Source of the DNA: Tardiphaga sp.
GTDB taxonomy: Bacteria > Pseudomonadota > Alphaproteobacteria > Rhizobiales > Xanthobacteraceae
DNA: 9,040 nucleotides
Assembly (NCBI GenBank): GCA_028290765.1
Contig: JAQGJF010001111.1
Span: 1-9,040 of the forward strand
Direction: 5' to 3'
Below, one piece after another: positions 1-5,453 of the stretch. The position numbers were made by a program, and so were the translations under genes. The notes below the pieces were generated by a model, which worked only from the letters and a program-made list of their open reading frames with translations, did no database searches and had not been told where the DNA came from. Each line of letters begins with the position of its first letter. Within the stretch, counting starts at the first letter, position 1.

Positions 1-672
1 CTCGATCTCGGCGACGGTGCGGCTGGCTTCCTGAAGCTTGCCCCGGCTGATGAGATAGCGAACCGATTCCGGCATGTAGCGGCGCACGAAAAACAGAATG
101 AAGGCCGGGACCACGCCGATCAGAAACAACGCTCTCCAGCCGTAATTCGGCAGGATCAGCAGGCTGAGCCCAGCCGCGAGCGCTAGGCCGAGCGGGAACG
201 CCGCCAGCACGCCCGAGGAAACGCGGCCGCGAATCCGGCTCGGCCTGAATTCCGCGGTGATGGTCAGCGCCACCGGAATTTCTCCACCCAGGCCGAAATT
301 GGCAAGATAGCGGAAAACACCCAGCGAAACTACGCTCCAGGCGGCCGCCACCAGTCCGGTGAAAGCCGCGAAAATGCCGATGGTCGCGGCGAAGGCGGTA
401 CGCCGCCCGATGTAGTCGGAGATCGTCCCCCAGAACAGTGCACCGAGAAAGGCGCCGATCAGGCCAACGGTGGCGAGAAGGCCGGCCTGCGCCGGCCCGA
501 AGCCGAACTCCTTGGAGATTCCCGGCAAGGCGGCGCCGAACAGCGCGAAATCGGCGGCGTCCAGCAGCACGCCGGTCGCCGCGAGCAAGACCAGGTTGCG
601 GTGCCATTTGGAGAACTTCAGCCGCTCGAGACGGCCGATCAGCGATGCTGCAGTTGCTTCCTCACCCGACAT
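1..672 (-). CDS. MFS transporter, N-terminal part (cut by window edge)
   Basis: Inner-membrane secondary transporter of the major facilitator superfamily, probably a proton symporter for an organic acid or related metabolite. Reading the minus strand from ATG at 672 gives 224 uninterrupted codons to the window edge, roughly the first half of a usual 12-helix protein. The loop 2-3 signature GTISDYIGRR is at about residues 82-91, preceded by helix 2. A motif-B-like RYLANFGLGGEIP follows at about 121-133, and a PESVRYL segment after helix 6 at about 201-207, as in sugar- and aromatic-acid-type porters. Helix 1 carries acidic residues (LDAADF, about 37-42), reminiscent of the aromatic acid:H+ symporter DGFD motif but not identical. 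A GGGGGA ribosome site lies just upstream of the ATG. It is divergent from the hydrolase operon at 837 and shares its promoter region, so import of that operon's substrate is a reasonable inference. The substrate cannot be read from sequence. Confidence 0.93.
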   Translation of the reverse strand, partial: MSGEEATAASLIGRLERLKFSKWHRNLVLLAATGVLLDAADFALFGAALPGISKEFGFGPAQAGLLATVGLIGAFLGALFWGTISDYIGRRTAFAATIGIFAAFTGLVAAAWSVVSLGVFRYLANFGLGGEIPVALTITAEFRPSRIRGRVSSGVLAAFPLGLALAAGLSLLILPNYGWRALFLIGVVPAFILFFVRRYMPESVRYLISRGKLQEASRTVAEIE

Positions 673-741
673 GCTTCCCCCAAGCGTTTTTTCGTTAATG
701 GCTGTTTTCGATGCCTTTTATGGCGGGCACTCAATCCAAAA

Positions 742-758
742 ATACTTTGTATGACAAG
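742..758 (+). promoter_or_regulatory. Candidate operator, copy 1 (ATACTTTGTAT-GA-CAAG)
   Basis: The element contains a perfect hyphenated inverted repeat, ATAC (742-745), TTT, GTAT (749-752). It also contains an overlapping dyad, TTGT (747-750), ATG, ACAA (754-757). The same 17-base pattern recurs at 7411-7427 with 15 of 17 bases identical, again in a divergent intergenic region. GT/AC half-sites a few bases apart are typical of GntR-family operators, and a HutC-type GntR gene lies between the two copies. Binding by that protein is inference. The site lies 79 bases before the hydrolase start and 70 bases before the MFS start. Confidence 0.45.
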
Positions 759-803
759 CTTGAACTTTCCGGCCCCGAGGTGTTTTGATGGCGTTCTAAC
801 ATC

Positions 804-816
804 CCCGCAAAGCGGG
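804..816 (+). other. Small leader hairpin CCCGC-AAA-GCGGG
   Basis: A perfect 5-bp GC stem with an AAA loop sits 8 bases upstream of the ribosome site of the first operon gene. No U-run follows, so it is not an intrinsic terminator. It could protect the 5' end of the mRNA or affect initiation; it may also be chance. Confidence 0.3.
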
Positions 817-836
817 TCTGGACCAGGGAGGTCGCC

Positions 837-1571
837 ATGGACAGCACGGCTGGGCACGATACGGCGGAAGATCTCAGGGTCGCGGGCCGACTGGCCCATG
901 TCGATCTGCTCAAAACGATGCGGGAAAAGGTCAACCCCGCACATTGTGCATTGCTTGTCATCGACATGCAAAATGATTTTATCGCCGATGGCGGCCTGAT
1001 CTCGAAGGACGGTCGGGACACCACCGAAGCCAAGAAGCTCGCTTTGCGCCTGCCCGAACTGCTCGTCGCCGCCAGACAGGCCGGCGTGCTCGTCATCTTC
1101 GTTCGTAATATCTATACCACGGACCACAATCTGTATTTGTCGGACGCCTGGCTCGAACAGGCGGTGCGCAAGCGCAAGGGCGGCTACACCACGATCCCAG
1201 TCTGCGGCCCGGATTCCTGGGGCGGCGATTTCTATGGCGAGGTGCGCCCGCTGGCGGGCGAGGCCATCGTCTCAAAACACCGCTACAGCGGCTTTCACAA
1301 TACCAATCTCGATACCATCCTGCGCGCCAACGGCATCCGCACCGTGGTGACGACCGGCGTGGTGTCCAACGTCTGCGTCGAGACCACCGCGCGCGAGGCG
1401 TTCGTTCGGGATTACTATGTGGTGCTGCCGCGCGACGCCGCGGCGGCCTATTCGATCGCCGATCACGAACAGACGCTCGCCAACATCGACCGGTTTTTCG
1501 GCGAGCTTTCCTCGATCGAGGAATTATGCTCGATCTGGCGCGGCAGCAATTCGCGCAACCCGGCCGCGTAA
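837..1571 (+). CDS. Isochorismatase-family cysteine hydrolase, RutB-like
   Basis: Cytoplasmic amidase/carbamoylase-type enzyme of the isochorismatase-like cysteine hydrolase superfamily, 244 residues. The catalytic triad is readable: Asp43 in VIDMQNDF, Lys147 in SKHRYSGFHNT, and the nucleophile Cys180 in GVVSNVCVETTAREAF; the cis-peptide before the Cys loop is expected at GVVSN. The KxRYSGFxNTxLD segment and the C-terminal NIDRFFGELSSIEEL strongly resemble RutB, the (per)ureidoacrylate amidohydrolase of pyrimidine degradation. No other rut genes are here, so another carbamoyl or amide substrate is equally likely; N-carbamoylsarcosine amidase, maleamate amidase and biuret hydrolase share the fold. 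The start is set by AGGGAGG at 825-831, five bases before ATG. An N-terminal extension of about 35 residues precedes the core, as in RutB. It is the first gene of a four-gene operon, 52 bases ahead of the next. Confidence 0.92.
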   Translation: MDSTAGHDTAEDLRVAGRLAHVDLLKTMREKVNPAHCALLVIDMQNDFIADGGLISKDGRDTTEAKKLALRLPELLVAARQAGVLVIFVRNIYTTDHNLYLSDAWLEQAVRKRKGGYTTIPVCGPDSWGGDFYGEVRPLAGEAIVSKHRYSGFHNTNLDTILRANGIRTVVTTGVVSNVCVETTAREAFVRDYYVVLPRDAAAAYSIADHEQTLANIDRFFGELSSIEELCSIWRGSNSRNPAA

Positions 1572-1623
1572 TGCCGCGGCAAACGCTTAAACCTGGTCCC
1601 ACGAACAAAAGGGTCGACGCCGC

Positions 1624-2625
1624 ATGATGATCGATATGTTCAATCACTTCATGCCAAAAGCCTACCACGACCGGATCGCCCCTTTGATCCCGGACAACCC
1701 GGCGGTGACGGCGTTTCCGCGGCTGAAGACGCTGGTCGATATCGAGGCCCGGCTGCGACTGCTCGACGAATTCGACGGCCTGCAGCAGGTGCTTTCGCTC
1801 GCCAACCCGCCGCTCGAGCTGATCGCGCCACCCGATCGCACGCCCGAACTGGCCCGGATCGCCAACGACGCGCTGGCGGAGATCTGCCGAAAATATCCCG
1901 ACCGTTTTCCGACCTTCATCGCGGCGATGCCCACCAACAATGTGGAAGCCTCGCTGCAGGAAATCGACCGCGCGATCGATACGCTCGGCGCGCGCGGCAT
2001 CCAGCTGTTCACCAACGTCGCCGGCAAGCCGCTGAGCAACCCGGAATTCCGGCCGATCTTCCAGCGCATGGCGCAGCACGATTTGCCGGTGTGGATTCAT
2101 CCGATGCGGGGGCCGCAGGCGGCGGATTACACCACCGAGAAAGTGTCCGAGGACGAGATCTGGTTCTGCTTCGGCTGGCCCTACGAGACCACCGCCTGCA
2201 TGACGCGGCTGGTCTATTCGGGGATTTTCGACGAGCTACCCAGCCTGAAGATCATCTCGCACCATATGGGCGGCATGATCCCGTATTTTTCGGCGAAGAT
2301 TAATCTCGGATTCAAGCAGATCTTCTTCGGATCGCCGGACCGCAATCCGCTGGCGGAGGAGCGCGGCCTCAAGCGTCATCCGCGCGACTATTACAAGATG
2401 CTATTTGCCGATACCGCGCTGAGCGGCGAGGTGGCGCCGATGCAATGCGGCCACGCCTTCTTCGGCAGCGACAAGGTGATCTTCGCCACCGACGCGCCTT
2501 TCGATGCCGAGCAGGGCCGCGGGCTGATCGCCAACACCATCGCCGGCGTCAAGGCGCTCGGCCTGTCGTCGGCCGAGACCAAGCAGATCTTTTCCGGCAA
2601 CGCCCGCGCGCTGCTGCGGCTATAA
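1624..2625 (+). CDS. Amidohydrolase-2 family protein with altered N-terminal metal motif
   Basis: TIM-barrel protein of the Amidohydro_2/ACMSD-like family (metal-dependent hydrolases and decarboxylases), 333 residues, cytoplasmic, no signal peptide. Most family landmarks are visible: His159 in VWIHPMRGP, His213-His214 in ISHHMGGMIPY, and Asp290 in FATDAPFD near the C terminus. The N-terminal HxH is altered. The strand reads IDMFNHFMP (3-11), so the first ligand position is Phe6 and only His8 remains; a DxHxHxxP pattern is usual. The region around 180-187 (WFCFGWPYET) is aromatic-rich and probably lines the active site. The start is one of two adjacent ATGs (1624 or 1627), with only a weak GGG-type ribosome site. 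It sits between the cysteine hydrolase and the DLH gene in one operon, 12 bases before the latter. It may decarboxylate or hydrolyse a pathway intermediate; which one is unknown. Confidence 0.9.
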   Translation: MMIDMFNHFMPKAYHDRIAPLIPDNPAVTAFPRLKTLVDIEARLRLLDEFDGLQQVLSLANPPLELIAPPDRTPELARIANDALAEICRKYPDRFPTFIAAMPTNNVEASLQEIDRAIDTLGARGIQLFTNVAGKPLSNPEFRPIFQRMAQHDLPVWIHPMRGPQAADYTTEKVSEDEIWFCFGWPYETTACMTRLVYSGIFDELPSLKIISHHMGGMIPYFSAKINLGFKQIFFGSPDRNPLAEERGLKRHPRDYYKMLFADTALSGEVAPMQCGHAFFGSDKVIFATDAPFDAEQGRGLIANTIAGVKALGLSSAETKQIFSGNARALLRL

Positions 2626-2637
2626 GAGGAAAGCGTC

Positions 2638-3336
2638 ATGAGAACCGAAAACGTCAAGGTCAAGCTGCGCGACGGCGAGATGGGGGCCTACATCGCCTAT
2701 CCCGAGGGCAAGCCGGCGGGCGCCGTGATCGCCATCATGGAGATCTGGGGCGTCAACGACACCATGCGGCACCATGCCCATGAATTTGCCGAGGCCGGCT
2801 TCATCTGTCTGGTCCCGGACCTGTTTTGGCGGCAGGAGCCCGGCGTCGAGCTTTCGGACGGCAACCCCGAAGACGTGAAGAAGGCTTTCGACTTCTATTA
2901 CGATTTCGACTACGACCTCGCCGTCAAGGACATGGAAGACACTTGGCGCTATCTGGAGAAACTTCCGGAGTGCAACGGCAAGGTCGGCGCGGTCGGCTAT
3001 TGTCTCGGCGGCAAGCTCTGTTACCTGATGTGCTGCAACACCGACATCGATTGCGCGGTAGCCTATTACGGCACCTATATCGAACATCGCATCCGCGAGG
3101 TCACCAAGCTGCACCGGCCCTTCATGCTGCACATGGCGATGAAGGACCGCTGGGTGCAGGCGGAGGTCAACGAGTTGCTGGAACGGCGCCTATCGCCCAA
3201 TCCGCTGGTCACGATTCACAAATACCCCGGCGCCGACCACGCCTTCGCCCGCTTCGGCGGCAAAACCTACAGCAAGCCGGAGGCCGATCGCGCGCTGGGG
3301 CTGACGGTCGATTTCTTCAAGAAGCACCTCGCCTGA
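2638..3336 (+). CDS. Dienelactone hydrolase family protein
   Basis: Cytoplasmic alpha/beta-hydrolase of the DLH family, 232 residues, close to the usual length of carboxymethylenebutenolidases. Catalytic residues are all in place and nearly at the numbering of the classical enzyme: Glu35 in MEIWGVND, the Cys122 nucleophile in GYCLGG, Asp170 in MKDRW, and His201 in GADHAF. True DLHs open dienelactone to maleylacetate in chlorocatechol and hydroxyquinol routes. None of the usual partners (chlorocatechol dioxygenase, muconate cycloisomerase, maleylacetate reductase) is in the window, so I call only the family. The ribosome site AAGAGGAAAG lies just before the ATG, and the gene starts 12 bases after the preceding stop, consistent with translational linkage in the operon. 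It has several extra cysteines (Cys128, Cys132, Cys133) beside the nucleophile helix. Confidence 0.93.
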   Translation: MRTENVKVKLRDGEMGAYIAYPEGKPAGAVIAIMEIWGVNDTMRHHAHEFAEAGFICLVPDLFWRQEPGVELSDGNPEDVKKAFDFYYDFDYDLAVKDMEDTWRYLEKLPECNGKVGAVGYCLGGKLCYLMCCNTDIDCAVAYYGTYIEHRIREVTKLHRPFMLHMAMKDRWVQAEVNELLERRLSPNPLVTIHKYPGADHAFARFGGKTYSKPEADRALGLTVDFFKKHLA

Positions 3337-3341
3337 CGAGC

Positions 3342-3385
3342 AACGCCAAACGAACGCCAAGAGAAAGCCAAGAGAAAGCCAGGCC
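3342..3385 (+). repeat. Four-unit 11-bp tandem repeat filling an intercistronic gap
   Basis: The gap between the DLH stop and the next ATG is almost wholly made of four 11-base units: AACGCCAAACG, AACGCCAAGAG, AAAGCCAAGAG, AAAGCCAGGCC. In another register, AGAGAAAGCCA is perfectly duplicated (3360-3370 and 3371-3381). The purine-rich AGAGAAAG blocks are the only ribosome-site-like sequence before the ATG at 3387, so the repeat carries the translation signal of that gene. Slippage could change the copy number and thus the spacing. Confidence 0.8.
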
Positions 3386-3386
3386 G

Positions 3387-4403
3387 ATGCCGGTCGACGT
3401 CCACGCCCATTACGTGCCGCCCTCGATCTTCCAGGCGGTGGAGAGCCGCGCCCGGGATTTCGGGCTGTCGGTCATTCCACACCCGGCCAGCTGCACCTGT
3501 GCCTTCCATTTCGACTACGGGCTGAAGGTCCGGCCGTTCTTTCCCAAGCTGATCGAGGCGGCCGATCGGCGCGTGGCGAGCATGGAACAGCAAGGCGTCG
3601 ATCGCCAGGTACTGTCGATGTGGGCCGATATTTTCGCTTATGGCCTGCCGCGGGAAACATCCCGCGCCTGGCATCGCTTCCTCAACCAGCACCTTTCGCA
3701 GCTTTGCCAGGCCCATGACCGGCAATTTTCCTTCCTGGCCTCGGTCCCGCTGCCGCATTCCGACGACGCCGCGGCCGAGCTCGAATATGCCGTCAAGGAA
3801 CTGGGCGCGGTCGGCGCGGTGGTTGCCGCCAATGTCGAGGGCATCAATCTCGGCGAAGTCGATCTGGAATCATTCTGGCAAACGGCTACCGCGCTCGACA
3901 TCGGGGTCTTCATTCACCCGGTCCAGGCGCAGGCCAGCGCGCGTACCGCGAAATTCGCGCTGTCGCAAATCGCCCAATATACCGTAGATACCACGTTGTG
4001 CGTCGGCTCCCTGATCTTCGCCGGCGTTCTCGACCGCTTTCCGCAACTGCGGCTGCTGCTCTCCCATGGCGGCGGCACGTTCCCGTATCTGACCGGCCGC
4101 TTCGATTGCATGCACGAGCGCATGGATCGCGCCGCGCAGGGCGATATCGCACTGCAACCGCCGTCGACCTATCTCGAAAGGTTCTTCTACGACACCATCC
4201 TGCACGACCCCTCGATCCTGCGCTGGCTCGCGGATCGCGTCACGGTCGGGAGGCTGGCGCTGGGTACCGACTACTCATTTCCCCCGGCGGAATTAGATCC
4301 CCTGGGCCATGTGCGCCGCGCCGGTTTCTCGCCCGCGGAGGTCGAGGCGATCGTGGAAAGCAATCCACGAATTCTGTTTCCGCGCCTGCCTAAGCGCAGA
4401 TAA
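3387..4403 (+). CDS. Amidohydrolase-2 family protein, ACMSD-like with complete metal site
   Basis: Cytoplasmic TIM-barrel metal enzyme of the Amidohydro_2 family, 338 residues. All ACMSD-type ligands are present: His6 and His8 in VDVHAHYVPP, His177 in VFIHPVQ, the proposed general base His227 in LLSHGGGTFPYLTGR, and Asp295 in LGTDYSFPP. Spacing is within a few residues of aminocarboxymuconate semialdehyde decarboxylase (His9, His11, His177, His228, Asp294). The family includes non-oxidative decarboxylases (ACMSD, gamma-resorcylate and 5-carboxyvanillate decarboxylases) and hydrolases, so either chemistry is possible. I chose ATG 3387, giving MPVDVHAH, because family members begin one to ten residues before HxH; the reading frame stays open upstream into the DLH gene, but that part is out of frame with it and not family-like. 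This is the last gene of the operon and a diverged paralogue of the amidohydrolase at 1624. Confidence 0.9.
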   Translation: MPVDVHAHYVPPSIFQAVESRARDFGLSVIPHPASCTCAFHFDYGLKVRPFFPKLIEAADRRVASMEQQGVDRQVLSMWADIFAYGLPRETSRAWHRFLNQHLSQLCQAHDRQFSFLASVPLPHSDDAAAELEYAVKELGAVGAVVAANVEGINLGEVDLESFWQTATALDIGVFIHPVQAQASARTAKFALSQIAQYTVDTTLCVGSLIFAGVLDRFPQLRLLLSHGGGTFPYLTGRFDCMHERMDRAAQGDIALQPPSTYLERFFYDTILHDPSILRWLADRVTVGRLALGTDYSFPPAELDPLGHVRRAGFSPAEVEAIVESNPRILFPRLPKRR

Positions 4404-4500
4404 TACAGTTGTAACGCACAACCGTTTGGCTTTGCTGCCTTTATCCGTTTTGCGAATAGCAATTAGGCATGGATTTAGCTAAGGATTCGCTTTCTTACTC
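4404..4500 (+). promoter_or_regulatory. Gap before the GntR gene with GTTGT-N5-ACAAC dyad
   Basis: A 97-base AT-richer gap separates the operon from the regulator gene. It starts with a perfect inverted repeat, GTTGT (4408-4412) and ACAAC (4418-4422), five bases after the stop codon. No T-run follows directly, so it is a poor intrinsic terminator; an operator for autoregulation is an alternative. Its TTGT/ACAA arms match those in the element at 747-757 but with a spacer of five instead of three. Four short T-tracts follow between 4425 and 4451. Confidence 0.35.
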
Positions 4501-5265
4501 ATGATTGCAGAACGTCTTATGGCCCAGCGCTCTTTTCTGTACATCGACGTCGCCGCCGAGATTCGATCCCGCATTCTCAAGGGAACGTTTGCGCCGGGCA
4601 GCCGTCTTCCGAGTCTCAGCGAGTTCGTCGATCAGTTCGGCGTCAGCGCGATCACGATCCGGCGCGCGCTCGGTGAATTGATGCATGAGGGGCTGATCGA
4701 GGGGCATCAGGGACTCGGCGTCTTCGTCAAGTCGATTCCCAAGATTCATCGCGTTCTGGCCGGCGACCCCAACAGCACCATCGGTGACGAGATCGAACGA
4801 GCCGGCTTCAAGCCACGCCTGGTGGAAATCGGCTTCGGTCAAATCAAGGCGACCGACGAACTGGCTACCCGGCTCAAGGTCGCGGTGGGATCGAATGTTT
4901 TCCGACATCAGAAGGTAACTTATGCCGACGACGAACCGGTCGCGCTGCACACGCTGTATATGCGCCCCAAACTGGGACAAGCGCTGCGCGACGAACTGAG
5001 CCAGCTCTTCATCTTCAAGCTGGTGGAAGACCGCAAACTGTCGATCGCCAACCTGAAATGCGAATTCAGCGCGGTTCCGCTCGGCGAGGAGCAGGCGCGG
5101 GTTTTTCGGCTGCAGCCGGGTCAGCCGATGATGCGGGTTGACTATACCCACTCCGACAAGGACGGTGCGCCAGTGTTGCTGGGACAGACCGTCTGTCGCG
5201 CCGACCGCTTTGTGTTCGAGGTGAATCTGCCGCGGAAGACCGGGCGACAGGCGGGAAAGAAGTAA
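4501..5265 (+). CDS. GntR-family transcriptional regulator (HutC type, UTRA domain)
   Basis: Cytoplasmic ligand-responsive DNA-binding protein, 254 residues, usual for the HutC subfamily. The N-terminal winged helix-turn-helix covers about residues 12-77: YIDVAAEIRSRI, then GSRLPSLSEFVDQFGVSA, the recognition helix ITIRRALGELMHEG, and the wing GHQGLGVFV. A UTRA ligand domain follows at about 97-243, with the typical conserved tail VDYTHSDKDGAPVLLG and RADRFVFEVNL. In HutC regulators a pathway metabolite bound by UTRA releases the protein from its operator. The gene follows the operon on the same strand, so local control of the flanking genes is the obvious inference. The start is uncertain: ATG 4501 has AAGGA about 16 bases upstream (far), and an in-frame ATG at 4519 has no clear ribosome site; both leave the domain whole. 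It converges on the CocE-type gene. Confidence 0.92.
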   Translation: MIAERLMAQRSFLYIDVAAEIRSRILKGTFAPGSRLPSLSEFVDQFGVSAITIRRALGELMHEGLIEGHQGLGVFVKSIPKIHRVLAGDPNSTIGDEIERAGFKPRLVEIGFGQIKATDELATRLKVAVGSNVFRHQKVTYADDEPVALHTLYMRPKLGQALRDELSQLFIFKLVEDRKLSIANLKCEFSAVPLGEEQARVFRLQPGQPMMRVDYTHSDKDGAPVLLGQTVCRADRFVFEVNLPRKTGRQAGKK

Positions 5266-5290
5266 CAGCGACCGTCATTCCCCGCTAACA

Positions 5291-5443
5291 CCTCATGGCG
5301 AGGAGGCGCTTTTTCAGCGCCGTCTCGAACCATCCTTCGCCCTGCGGGCTTCGGCTCGGCAAGCCAAACAATGCATCGCGCCGCAGTTGCGAAGCAACGT
5401 AGGCGGACGAGACGCGCGCAAGAGCGCGCTCCTCAGGATGAGG
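5291..5443. repeat. Concentric palindromic dispersed element (MITE/REP-like)
   Basis: A 153-base imperfect palindrome lies between convergent gene ends. Outer arms: CCTCAT-N3-GAGGAG (5291-5305) pairs with CTCCTC-N3-ATGAGG (5429-5443). Inner arms: CGTCTCG (5321-5327) pairs with CGAGACG (5408-5414), with almost the same centre (about 5367). Each side also holds local hairpins: GGCGCT/AGCGCC (5305-5310, 5316-5321), CCGC..GTTGC/GCAAC..GCGG (5381-5406) and GCGCGC/GCGCGC (5414-5419, 5424-5429). Sequence of the type CTCATCCTGAGGAGC and CGTCTCGAACCATCC is, to my knowledge, a very common dispersed intergenic repeat in Bradyrhizobium and relatives. It carries no plausible gene. Its stems may terminate both the GntR and the CocE-type transcripts. 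Confidence 0.75.
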
Positions 5444-5453
5444 ACCTCCGACA

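Larger units (their letters stand above)
673..836. promoter_or_regulatory. Divergent promoter region between MFS gene and hydrolase operon
   Basis: This 164-base gap is visibly richer in A and T than the genes beside it and must hold the promoters of both divergent units. It contains the ATACTTTGTAT-N2-CAAG element (742-758) and a small hairpin near the right end (804-816). A weak sigma70-like pair for the plus strand could be TTGAAC (760-765) with TTTGAT (784-789), spacer 18. I do not see a convincing promoter for the minus strand. Confidence 0.55.

Noticed and set aside
1561..1623. GC-rich palindrome-like CCGCG/GCCGCGGC after the cysteine hydrolase stop as a terminator
   Set aside because: No stable stem followed by a T-run; the genes on either side look like one operon.
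1093..2100. 335-codon minus-strand open frame opposite the cysteine hydrolase and first amidohydrolase
   Set aside because: Arg-rich shadow spanning two well-supported plus-strand genes; no domain.
2826..3386. Long in-frame upstream extension of the second amidohydrolase through the DLH gene
   Set aside because: It is an out-of-frame shadow of the DLH coding sequence; family members start close to the VDVHAH motif, so the start is placed at 3387.
5275..5443. CRISPR or tandem array in the structured gap after the GntR gene
   Set aside because: No regularly spaced direct repeats; the structure is a single nested inverted repeat.
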